Shown here piece after piece: positions 1-4,743 of a stretch of 5,374 bases of DNA; the first letter of the stretch is position 1; each line of letters opens with the position of its first letter. Position numbers and translations under genes: made by a program. The stretch is from assembly GCA_946887105.1 (NCBI GenBank), contig CAMPKJ010000314.1, forward strand, positions 1 to 5,374. Reading direction: 5' to 3'. This stretch comes from an uncultured Acidobacteriota bacterium (GTDB taxonomy: Bacteria; Acidobacteriota; Thermoanaerobaculia; Gp7-AA8). Below the pieces are notes generated by a model. It was not told the DNA's origin. It saw only the letters and a list, made by a program, of their open reading frames with translations, and did no database searches.

Positions 1-38
1 CCGTCCAGAATGACGTAGTTTCGCGTCACGTCCGACAC
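1..38 (-). CDS. possible 5' end of a gene running off the left edge
   Basis: On the minus strand a GTG at 38-36 opens a frame that stays open to the window edge and reads MSDVTRNYVILDG. This looks like a natural N-terminus. An AGAGG Shine-Dalgarno-like motif (48-44) sits 5 nt before the GTG, and an in-frame TAA lies a few codons upstream, so translation cannot start much earlier. It would be the next gene after the tRNA-Val terminator on the same strand. Only 12 full codons are visible, so no family or function can be given. A plus-strand reading that ends with a TAG at 48-50 is the alternative. Confidence 0.35.
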   Translation of the reverse strand, partial: MSDVTRNYVILD

Positions 39-55
39 GATAACCTCTAGTTATC
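39..55. repeat. perfect inverted repeat GATAAC-N5-GTTATC
   Basis: Six-base arms at 39-44 and 50-55 are perfectly complementary around a 5-base centre. The repeat covers the putative ribosome binding site of the minus-strand gene that may start at 38. That position would suit a repressor operator or a small hairpin masking the site. Both roles are inference; arms this short can occur by chance. Confidence 0.35.
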
Positions 56-174
56 CGTTGGCGACATCAGGTTCGGCCCAGGATGGCCTTACGTGGGTAT
101 CGTTCGATCACTCACGGCCGGAGATCAATACGTCCGTCGCAGATCGCTCTCTGCGAATCGGACACGGGAAGGCC

Positions 175-208
175 ACAAACAAGAACGCCGCTCCGTTTCC
201 GGAGCGGC
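175..208 (-). terminator. Rho-independent terminator of tRNA-Val
   Basis: Read on the minus strand, a perfect 9-bp GC-rich stem (arms 200-208 and 187-195) closes a GAAA tetraloop, a stable GNRA loop. It is followed by a T-rich stretch, GTTCTTGTTTGTG. It lies 16 nt past the CCA end of the tRNA gene, where termination of the tRNA transcript is expected. The T tract is interrupted by G and C but is clear for so GC-rich a region. Confidence 0.85.
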
Positions 209-223
209 TGGATGCGTGGCGTT

Positions 224-299
224 TGGTAGGCGCTAGCGGACTCGAACCGCTGACCCCCACCGTGTGAAGGTGATGCTCTACCGACTGAGCTAAGCGCCT
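224..299 (-). tRNA. tRNA-Val (anticodon CAC)
   Basis: The 76-nt minus-strand sequence folds as a complete cloverleaf. The 7-bp acceptor stem is AGGCGCT/AGCGCCT, the D stem GCTC/GAGC, the anticodon stem TCACC/GGTGG and the T stem AGCGG/CCGCT with a TTCGAGT loop. The discriminator is A73 and the CCA end is encoded (226-224). The 7-nt anticodon loop TTCACAC puts CAC at positions 34-36 (266-264), which reads the valine codon GTG, a frequent codon in a high-GC genome. It has its own promoter upstream and terminator downstream, so it looks like a single-gene transcription unit. Confidence 0.96.
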
Positions 300-332
300 G
301 TGCTGCGGAACCTGTCAACGAACCGGGTCCGC

Positions 333-361
333 ATGCTATTCCGGCGCGGGCGGCGCGTCAA
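333..361 (-). promoter_or_regulatory. sigma-70-type promoter of tRNA-Val
   Basis: On the minus strand a TTGACG -35 element (361-356) and a TAGCAT -10 element (338-333) are separated by exactly 17 bp. This is close to the housekeeping consensus and stands out in a GC-rich background. Transcription would start near 326, giving a 5' leader of about 27 nt before the tRNA at 299. The -35 box begins only 6 bp after the stop codon of the DUF6496 gene, so that gene's transcript may also read into the tRNA. Confidence 0.75.
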
Positions 362-366
362 CCGGG

Positions 367-651
367 CTATTTCTTCTTCGACGATTTCTTCGAAGAAGAC
401 TTCTTCGTGCTCGATTTCTTCGAGGTCTTCTTCGAGGAGGACTTCTTGTTCGAGGATGTCTTCTTCGACGATGACTTCTTCGGCGGTACCTTGCCGCCTT
501 CGCGTCTGGCCTCGGACAGGCCGATGGCGATGGCCTGCTTGCGGCTGGTCACCTTCTTGCCCGAGCGGCCGCTCTTCAACTTGCCGCGCTTCATCTCGTG
601 CACGTTCTCTTCGACTTTTTCCGAGGCCTTCTTCCCGTACTTGCTAGCCAT
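367..651 (-). CDS. DUF6496-family small basic protein with Lys/Ser-rich tail
   Basis: A 94-residue, very basic protein. Residues 1-56 match my memory of the DUF6496 family: YGKKASEKV near the N-terminus, then KLKSGRSGKKVTSRKQAIAI and GLSEARREGGKVP. That family has no assigned function. Residues 58-94 are an unbroken tail of only Lys (17), Ser (16), Thr (3) and Asn (1), arranged as KK pairs separated by short Ser/Thr runs. Such tails resemble bacterial histone-H1-like and AlgP-like C-termini, so nucleic-acid binding in the cytoplasm is a reasonable inference. The ATG at 651-649 is chosen because a perfect AGGAGG lies 7 nt upstream; the longer open frame upstream is antisense to the peptidase gene. 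The gene is divergent from the M64 peptidase and lies just upstream of tRNA-Val. Confidence 0.88.
   Translation of the reverse strand: MASKYGKKASEKVEENVHEMKRGKLKSGRSGKKVTSRKQAIAIGLSEARREGGKVPPKKSSSKKTSSNKKSSSKKTSKKSSTKKSSSKKSSKKK
370..480 (-). repeat. low-complexity tandem repeat encoding the KKSS tail
   Basis: About 110 bp of near-repetitive DNA, rich in TTCTTCGA-type units on the plus strand, encodes the Lys/Ser tail of the DUF6496 protein. The units are irregular in length and imperfect. The tail probably arose by repeated slippage or unequal exchange of Lys-Lys-Ser-Ser codon blocks. All units are multiples of three, so the frame is kept to the stop. Confidence 0.75.
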
Positions 652-658
652 GCAGAAA

Positions 659-664
659 CCTCCT
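659..664 (-). promoter_or_regulatory. strong Shine-Dalgarno AGGAGG for the DUF6496 gene
   Basis: A perfect AGGAGG on the minus strand sits 7 nt before the ATG at 651. It fixes the start of the 94-aa protein against longer in-frame starts and suggests high translation, as expected for an abundant basic protein. It is the best ribosome binding site in the window. Confidence 0.85.
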
Positions 665-681
665 GCACAGCTGGTTGTGCA
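664..681. repeat. inverted repeat TGCACA-N6-TGTGCA in the divergent gap
   Basis: Perfect 6-bp arms at 664-669 and 676-681 flank a 6-base centre, within the 79-bp gap between the divergent DUF6496 and M64 genes. The left arm abuts the AGGAGG ribosome binding site of the DUF6496 gene. It could be an operator serving both promoters, or a 5'-UTR hairpin. No convincing -10/-35 pair is visible for either gene: a TACAAT at 703-708 could be a plus-strand -10 but lacks a well-placed -35. Confidence 0.4.
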
Positions 682-730
682 AGTGGCGTGCGCGAGCGCG
701 AATACAATCGCCGCCGAAAGGAATCCATCG

Positions 731-2137
731 ATGCTCGCTCGCACTCTCCTGATCGTCCTCGCCGCGTTCTCGGTCCACGCCGCGACGTTCGACGAGTTGT
801 TCCTCGACAAGACCATGCGCGTCGACTACTTCCATACGTCGACGCCGAAAGGCGACGAGATCGTCGCGCTCGATCGCGTGCTCTCCGACGGTCCATGGCC
901 CGGCAGCCGGTCCTATCTCGTCGACACGTCGAACCTCGGCAAGTACGCGTTCGAAGTCATCGACCGCGACACGAACCAGGTCGTGTTCTCGCGCGGCTTC
1001 GCGTCGGTGTACGGCGAGTGGGAGACCACCAGCGAGTCGAAGGAGCGGCCGGCCACGTTCCACGAGTCGCTGCGCTTTCCGTGGCCGAAGAAGCCGGTGC
1101 AGGTGGTGCTGAAAAAACGCGATGCGCAGAACGCGTTCCAGCAGGTCTGGTCGACGGTCGTCGATCCCGCGTCGCGCTTCGTCAATCCGGCGGATGTGAA
1201 GCCGGCGGGCCGGGTCTGGTCGTATCTCGACAACGGACATCCGTCGAAGAAGGTCGATCTGCTCGTGATCGGCGAGGGCTACACGGCGGAGCAGATGCCG
1301 AAGCTGAAGAAGGATGTGGAGCGGCTGGTCGGCCGTCTCTTCGCAACCGAGCCGTTCAAGTCGCGCAAGAGCGACTTCAACGTGCGCGTGCTCGAACTGC
1401 CCGCGACCACGAGCGGCGTGCATCGTCCGCGCACGCGCGATGACCGGCGCAGCGTCACCGGCGTCGAGTACAACATCTTCGACTCCGAACGGTACATCCT
1501 CACGCTCGACAACCGCGCCATGCGCGATGCGGCGTCATCGGCTCCGTATGATTTCCTGGAGATCCTGGTGAACGAGAAGCAGTACGGCGGCGGCGGGATC
1601 TTCGCCGATCAGGCCACGGCATCGGTCGATACGGGCTACGCGGAGTACGTGTTCATCCACGAGTTCGGCCATCATTTCGCGGGACTGGGCGATGAGTACT
1701 ACACGTCCGACGTCGCGTACGAAACGGGCGGCACCGATCATCCGGAGCCGTGGGAGCCGAACATCACCGCCAACGGGACCCGTCCGAAGTGGATGGATCT
1801 GGTGACGCCGAACACGCCATTGCCGACGCCGTGGCAGAAGGAGGCGTTCGAGCAGCATCAGCGCGAGTACCAGGCCGAGCGCCGCAAGCTGCGCGAGCAG
1901 AACGTGCCGGAGTCGCAGATGGACGCGCTGTTCCGCCGCGAGGAGGAGTGGGAGACGAAGTTCCTCGCTGCCGAAAAATATGCGGGGCACGTCGGCGCAT
2001 TCGAGGGCGCGGGTTATGAGGCCAAGGGTCTCTATCGCCCCGAGGCGGATTGCATGATGTTCACGCGCAACGATGTGGGGTTCTGCGATGTGTGCACGCG
2101 GGCCATTCATCGCATGATCGACATGCAGACGCGGTGA
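731..2137 (+). CDS. secreted M64-family (IgA peptidase-like) zinc metallopeptidase
   Basis: A 468-residue protein. Residues 1-17 form a signal peptide (MLARTLLIVLAAFSVHA) with an AxA-like end, so it is exported. Residues about 18-150 are a beta-rich domain like the M64 N-terminal domain. The catalytic domain follows, from KVDLLVIGEGYTAEQM (about 174-189). The zinc-site motif HEFGHHFAGLGDEYY starts at His310, with His310 and His314 as ligands, Glu311 as catalytic base and the family's DEY just after. Cys441, Cys452 and Cys455 (CMM and FCDVC) match the usual C-terminal cysteine cluster of M64 proteins. Residues about 366-420 are a highly charged, probably helical segment between the zinc site and that cluster. 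The ATG at 731 is chosen for the signal peptide and a GAAAGGA 8 nt upstream; the frame is open back to 407 but is antisense to the DUF6496 gene there. The family is named for an IgA protease, but its substrate here is unknown. Confidence 0.93.
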   Translation: MLARTLLIVLAAFSVHAATFDELFLDKTMRVDYFHTSTPKGDEIVALDRVLSDGPWPGSRSYLVDTSNLGKYAFEVIDRDTNQVVFSRGFASVYGEWETTSESKERPATFHESLRFPWPKKPVQVVLKKRDAQNAFQQVWSTVVDPASRFVNPADVKPAGRVWSYLDNGHPSKKVDLLVIGEGYTAEQMPKLKKDVERLVGRLFATEPFKSRKSDFNVRVLELPATTSGVHRPRTRDDRRSVTGVEYNIFDSERYILTLDNRAMRDAASSAPYDFLEILVNEKQYGGGGIFADQATASVDTGYAEYVFIHEFGHHFAGLGDEYYTSDVAYETGGTDHPEPWEPNITANGTRPKWMDLVTPNTPLPTPWQKEAFEQHQREYQAERRKLREQNVPESQMDALFRREEEWETKFLAAEKYAGHVGAFEGAGYEAKGLYRPEADCMMFTRNDVGFCDVCTRAIHRMIDMQTR

Positions 2138-2170
2138 CGCGTTGGGACAACGCGGGTAGAATTCCCCCTC

Positions 2171-2677
2171 GTGTCCCTCACATTCGTAGTCGGCGCGGCG
2201 ACCGATGTCTTCGCCGGCGACCTCGCGCAGGCGATCGAGGCGGAGCTGCGCAAGCAGTTCCCCTCGCTGGAGCGCGATGGCGAAGAGCGGTACGAATCGG
2301 AGCCGGTGCACGCGAGCGGATGGCGGCAGTTGCAGCAGCGCGTGCTGCGCACGCTGGACGCCGCGCCGCAACTGACCGCCGTCGATGCGTATCAGGCCGT
2401 GTATGTGCCGGTCGCGCACGCAGGCGTCGAGCATGTGCCGGTCGCGCATCTCGCCGACCCGCTGCAGATCGGCAGTCTTCCCGCGCTCATCGACGAGTTG
2501 CGCCGCTTCGCCGCCGGCGCATCGCTGCCGACGGATGACGTCGAGCTGATGCAGCTCGCCGCGCACTATCTCGAAGGGGATGCCGACGCCGACCTCGACG
2601 TGCAGACGTACGCGCAGCTGTTCCTGTCCGCAAAGCAGGCCGCCGCGCGTAATCAGGCGCTGTGGGTCGTGGTGTAA
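2171..2677 (+). CDS. 168-aa protein of unknown function
   Basis: I do not recognise this family. The frame opens with GTG at 2171, 33 bp after the peptidase stop, and ends with TAA at 2675-2677. No good ribosome binding site precedes it, so it may be translated from the peptidase transcript or start slightly elsewhere. The product is soluble and acidic, with no signal peptide, membrane segment or cysteine. Predicted helices occupy about residues 16-30, 50-62, 103-115 and 122-135. A short internal duplication, VPVAH at 79-83 and again at 89-93, is encoded by a 16-bp direct DNA repeat. Amino acid balance is that of a real protein, unlike the Arg/His-rich antisense frame opposite. It probably shares an operon with the M64 peptidase, but nothing visible ties their functions together. 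Confidence 0.75.
   Translation: MSLTFVVGAATDVFAGDLAQAIEAELRKQFPSLERDGEERYESEPVHASGWRQLQQRVLRTLDAAPQLTAVDAYQAVYVPVAHAGVEHVPVAHLADPLQIGSLPALIDELRRFAAGASLPTDDVELMQLAAHYLEGDADADLDVQTYAQLFLSAKQAAARNQALWVVV
2403..2448 (+). repeat. 16-bp direct repeat inside the 168-aa gene
   Basis: ATGTGCCGGTCGCGCA occurs at 2403-2418 and again at 2433-2448, identical and exactly 30 bp apart. It encodes the duplicated VPVAH peptide with a 10-residue period. The spacing in whole codons keeps the reading frame. It looks like a recent or conserved tandem duplication of 10 residues. Confidence 0.8.
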
Positions 2678-2702
2678 GAGACCGCCCCATGGTCGGTCTC
2701 TT
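2676..2702. terminator. hairpin between convergent genes, possible bidirectional terminator
   Basis: A perfect 9-bp stem, AAGAGACCG (2676-2684) with CGGTCTCTT (2694-2702), encloses a 9-nt loop. The left arm begins in the TAA stop of the 168-aa gene. The stem sits between convergent transcription units, where a shared terminator is expected. No T tract follows on either strand beyond the A/T pairs at the stem base, so intrinsic termination would be weak, or the hairpin may instead protect 3' ends. Confidence 0.55.
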
Positions 2703-3634
2703 CCCACGACCCGCGCCGGAGGCAGGCGCGGCTTGGTGATGTCGATCGCGGCGATGGCGCCATCGGCGGCCGACGTGATCACGAGCTGCGAACCCGCGAC
2801 GAGATCGCCGACGGCCCACACTCCCTCCACCGTTGTGCGGCGGTATTCATCGACGATGACATTCGGCGCGTCGGAGGCAACTTCGCATCCGAGATCTTCG
2901 GCGAGTGTCGTCGAGCGATGGGTGGCGATGGTGAAGAAGAGGCGCTGCACGGAGATGCGCTCGCCGGTGGAGAGCACGGCCGCCTCGACGCGACCTTCCT
3001 TGCCGACCAGCGCGATCACCTTCTCGTCGTGAATGTCGACCTGTTCCGCGAGCAGCTTGCTGTGCATCTCCTCGTCCCACTCGCGGGCGTGGCCGTGCGT
3101 GAAGACCACGATGTCGTTCGACCATTGCAGGAGCTTGAGCGCGAGGCCGGTCACGCTCTTGCCCCAGCCGATCACGCCGATGCGCTGGTCGCGCGATTCG
3201 TAGCCGTCGCAGTCGGGGCAGTGATGCACGGTCACGCCGTAGTACGACTCGATCCCGGCGATGTCGGGGAGCGTGTCGCGCACGCCGTATGCGAGCACGA
3301 CGCGGCGCGCGCGCAGACAGTTCCCGGCATCGTCCGTCACGTCGAAGATGTCGCCATTGCGCTCGATCCTGGTCACGCGTCCCTCCGCGATTGCGACGCC
3401 CGACTCACGCGCCTCGGCACGTCCGCGCTCGAGCAACTCGGCGGGTTTGATGCTGTGCTGACCGAGAAAGCCGTGGATCCCGGTGGTGGCGTAGTTGCGG
3501 GGATGGCCGGCGTCGATGACCAGGACCCTGCGGCGGTAGCGGCCGAGGAAGATGGCGCAGGTGAGACCGGCCGGACCGCCGCCGATGATGATCGCGTCGA
3601 ACGGCGGCTGTTCGGTCAGGACATCGGACGCCAT
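2678..3634 (-). CDS. thioredoxin-reductase-like FAD-dependent oxidoreductase (TrxB family), no stop at the expected end
   Basis: From the ATG at 3634-3632 the protein begins MASDVLTEQPPFDAIIIGGGPAG, with the FAD-binding GxGxxG at about 18-23. Redox pair CPDC is at 139-142 in the context HHCPDCDGYE. A second nucleotide-binding glycine segment, GVIGWGKSV, is at 153-161, and the FAD-closing motif GVWAVGDL at 271-278. The usual NADPH-phosphate HRRxxxR is not seen; FTHGHARE stands there. It may therefore use NADH or another electron donor, or act as a disulfide oxidase like GliT-type relatives. Family members end near residue 300-320, but no in-frame stop exists there: the frame stays open to 1535 (699 codons), antisense to both plus-strand genes. 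The end given is simply where the opposing gene's coding region begins. The start overlaps the CAP gene's stop by one base (TGATG), indicating translational coupling. Confidence 0.82.
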
Positions 3635-4596
3635 CAGCGACCCAGCACGCCCGAGCGCATCGGCGCCGCCGCATCTTCGACGCGGATGGACACATTGCTG
3701 GCCGACACCGGCAGCTCCGTGCCCGGACGGCGCACCCACACGACGACGGTGTAGACGCCCGGTCCCTGCGTGAACGGCACGTCGAACGAGAACGCGCCGT
3801 CTTTCCCGACCGTGAAATCGCCTCGATGTCCGCCCGGATATTCGCGGCGCACGATCTCGATGGTGCCGTTCGGATGGCGCTTGTAGTCCTGCTTGAGGCG
3901 CGGGAAGTAGTCCTTGCGTTTCTTCGGCAGCGAGTAATTGTTCAGCGCATTGGCGACATGCGCCGGCATCATTTCCGGCGCGGCTTCGTGATGCACGCTG
4001 ATGGCCTCGATGGCCGCGCCGCCGAGCGGCTGTCCGGCGAACATCACCGTCTCGCCGGCGCGCGCGTGCCGCGGCAGCGGACGCGTCCAGCGCACGTAGC
4101 GGCGGACGAACTCGTGCACCAGGCGGAACTCGGAACGCTCCCACGCCAGTCCGATTCCGACGTGCGTCGCGTGCGGATCGAGGATGGTCCGCTTGTGCCC
4201 GTCGTGAGGCGCCGACTCGGCCATCATCGCATCCTGGGAGCGGCGCGCCATCTCGTACAGCGCGCGCTCGTTGAACGCGTAGTTCGCCGACCACGCCGCC
4301 GCGTTTTCACTGACGCCGTCATTGCCGCCGGCGAACGAGTAGCGCATGTACGGCGCCAGGCCGTCGGTGGTGAAGTGTCCGTTGGTCTGATTCTGGATCT
4401 GGCGCCGGCAGTAATCGTCGCCGATGGCCGACGCTTCGAGGTCGAGCTCGACGGGCGGAAGGTTGTACAGCTTGCGATCGCGGTTGATCAGTTTCAGCAC
4501 GTGCTCGCGCAGCGTGGTGCGGGTCTCGTCGATGTCGCTGTGCGCGACCGGCGAGGCCAGCAACATGATGGCGATCGTGAGAAAAACGCGCTTCAT
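3634..4596 (-). CDS. secreted CAP-domain (SCP/PR-1-like) protein
   Basis: A 320-residue exported protein. Residues 1-20 are a signal peptide (MKRVFLTIAIMLLASPVAHS). Residues about 25-170 form a CAP (cysteine-rich secretory/PR-1) domain, recognised by NRDRKLYNLPPVELD, GHF (His74), SENAA (Glu97), HDGHKRTIL (His131, His134) and HVGIGLAW. His74, Glu97 and one of the late histidines are the likely cavity residues of the CAP fold. Residues about 180-310 are a beta-rich C-terminal part ending in a region that resembles an extracellular Ig-like or sandwich domain. CAP proteins have varied roles (lipid or cell-wall binding, peptidase-like claims), so no reaction is assigned. The ATG at 4596 is preferred over one at 4656 because it directly begins the signal peptide; no clear Shine-Dalgarno motif precedes it. 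The stop TGA shares one base with the ATG of the downstream flavoprotein. Confidence 0.9.
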   Translation of the reverse strand: MKRVFLTIAIMLLASPVAHSDIDETRTTLREHVLKLINRDRKLYNLPPVELDLEASAIGDDYCRRQIQNQTNGHFTTDGLAPYMRYSFAGGNDGVSENAAAWSANYAFNERALYEMARRSQDAMMAESAPHDGHKRTILDPHATHVGIGLAWERSEFRLVHEFVRRYVRWTRPLPRHARAGETVMFAGQPLGGAAIEAISVHHEAAPEMMPAHVANALNNYSLPKKRKDYFPRLKQDYKRHPNGTIEIVRREYPGGHRGDFTVGKDGAFSFDVPFTQGPGVYTVVVWVRRPGTELPVSASNVSIRVEDAAAPMRSGVLGR

Positions 4597-4644
4597 GGTC
4601 GGGGAATTGTGCAACAGGGCGCGACTGGCCGGTTGTTCCAGACG

Positions 4645-4739
4645 TCGAAGTCGCAAAGTCGCAAAGTCTCAAAGACTCAATGGAGGCGCCGCCAACCGCT
4701 TTGCGACTTTGAGACTTTGCGACTCCCCCCGCGCCTCCA
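4645..4739. repeat. 8-bp repeat cluster with two interleaved inverted repeats
   Basis: The gap between the histidine kinase and CAP genes holds direct copies of TCGCAAAG/TCTCAAAG (4651-4658, 4659-4666, 4667-4674). Three inverted copies follow (4699-4706, 4707-4714, 4715-4722). They form a perfect 18-bp inverted repeat (4657-4674 with 4707-4724), or 26 bp with two mismatches (4649-4674 with 4699-4724). A second perfect 9-bp pair, TGGAGGCGC (4681-4689) and GCGCCTCCA (4731-4739), has one arm inside the first loop and one outside, so the order is A-B-A'-B'. No T tract follows, so it is not an ordinary terminator. It may be a dispersed intergenic repeat or a structured RNA element. Confidence 0.85.
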
Positions 4740-4743
4740 CCCC

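Noticed and set aside
58..267. Plus-strand 69-aa frame starting with TTG at 58
   Set aside because: It runs through the tRNA terminator and into the tRNA gene on the other strand, has no recognisable protein features and no good ribosome binding site.
290..318. A perfect TTGACA at 318-313 (minus strand) as a second tRNA promoter
   Set aside because: A -10 element at proper spacing would fall inside the tRNA gene and does not resemble the consensus. The TTGACG-N17-TAGCAT pair upstream explains transcription better.
407..730. N-terminal extension of the M64 gene frame back to 407
   Set aside because: The frame is open only because it is antisense to the Lys/Ser-rich DUF6496 gene. The ATG at 731 has a ribosome binding site and starts a clean signal peptide.
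652..816. Longer DUF6496 protein starting at 816
   Set aside because: The extra residues are antisense to the peptidase's signal peptide and domain. The ATG at 651 has a perfect AGGAGG and matches the family's usual N-terminus.
2918..3754. 278-aa plus-strand frame opposite the flavoprotein
   Set aside because: Its composition (His, Arg, Asp, Val, Ala-rich with no motifs) is that of a shadow frame of the strongly supported TrxB-like gene.
3637..4294. Upstream extension of the flavoprotein frame to 4294
   Set aside because: The extension is an Arg-rich out-of-frame reading of the CAP gene. The FAD motif sits at the normal distance from the ATG at 3634, which is coupled to the CAP stop.
4597..4640. 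Sigma-54 promoter before the CAP gene, suggested by the NtrY-like kinase upstream
   Set aside because: A GG is present, but no GC lies at the required 10-bp spacing, so the -24/-12 signature is not met.
4645..4739. CRISPR array or ordinary Rho-independent terminator at the repeat cluster
   Set aside because: The units are 8 bp, contiguous and inverted with no spacers, so it is not CRISPR. No T tract follows the stem on either strand, so it is not a standard terminator.
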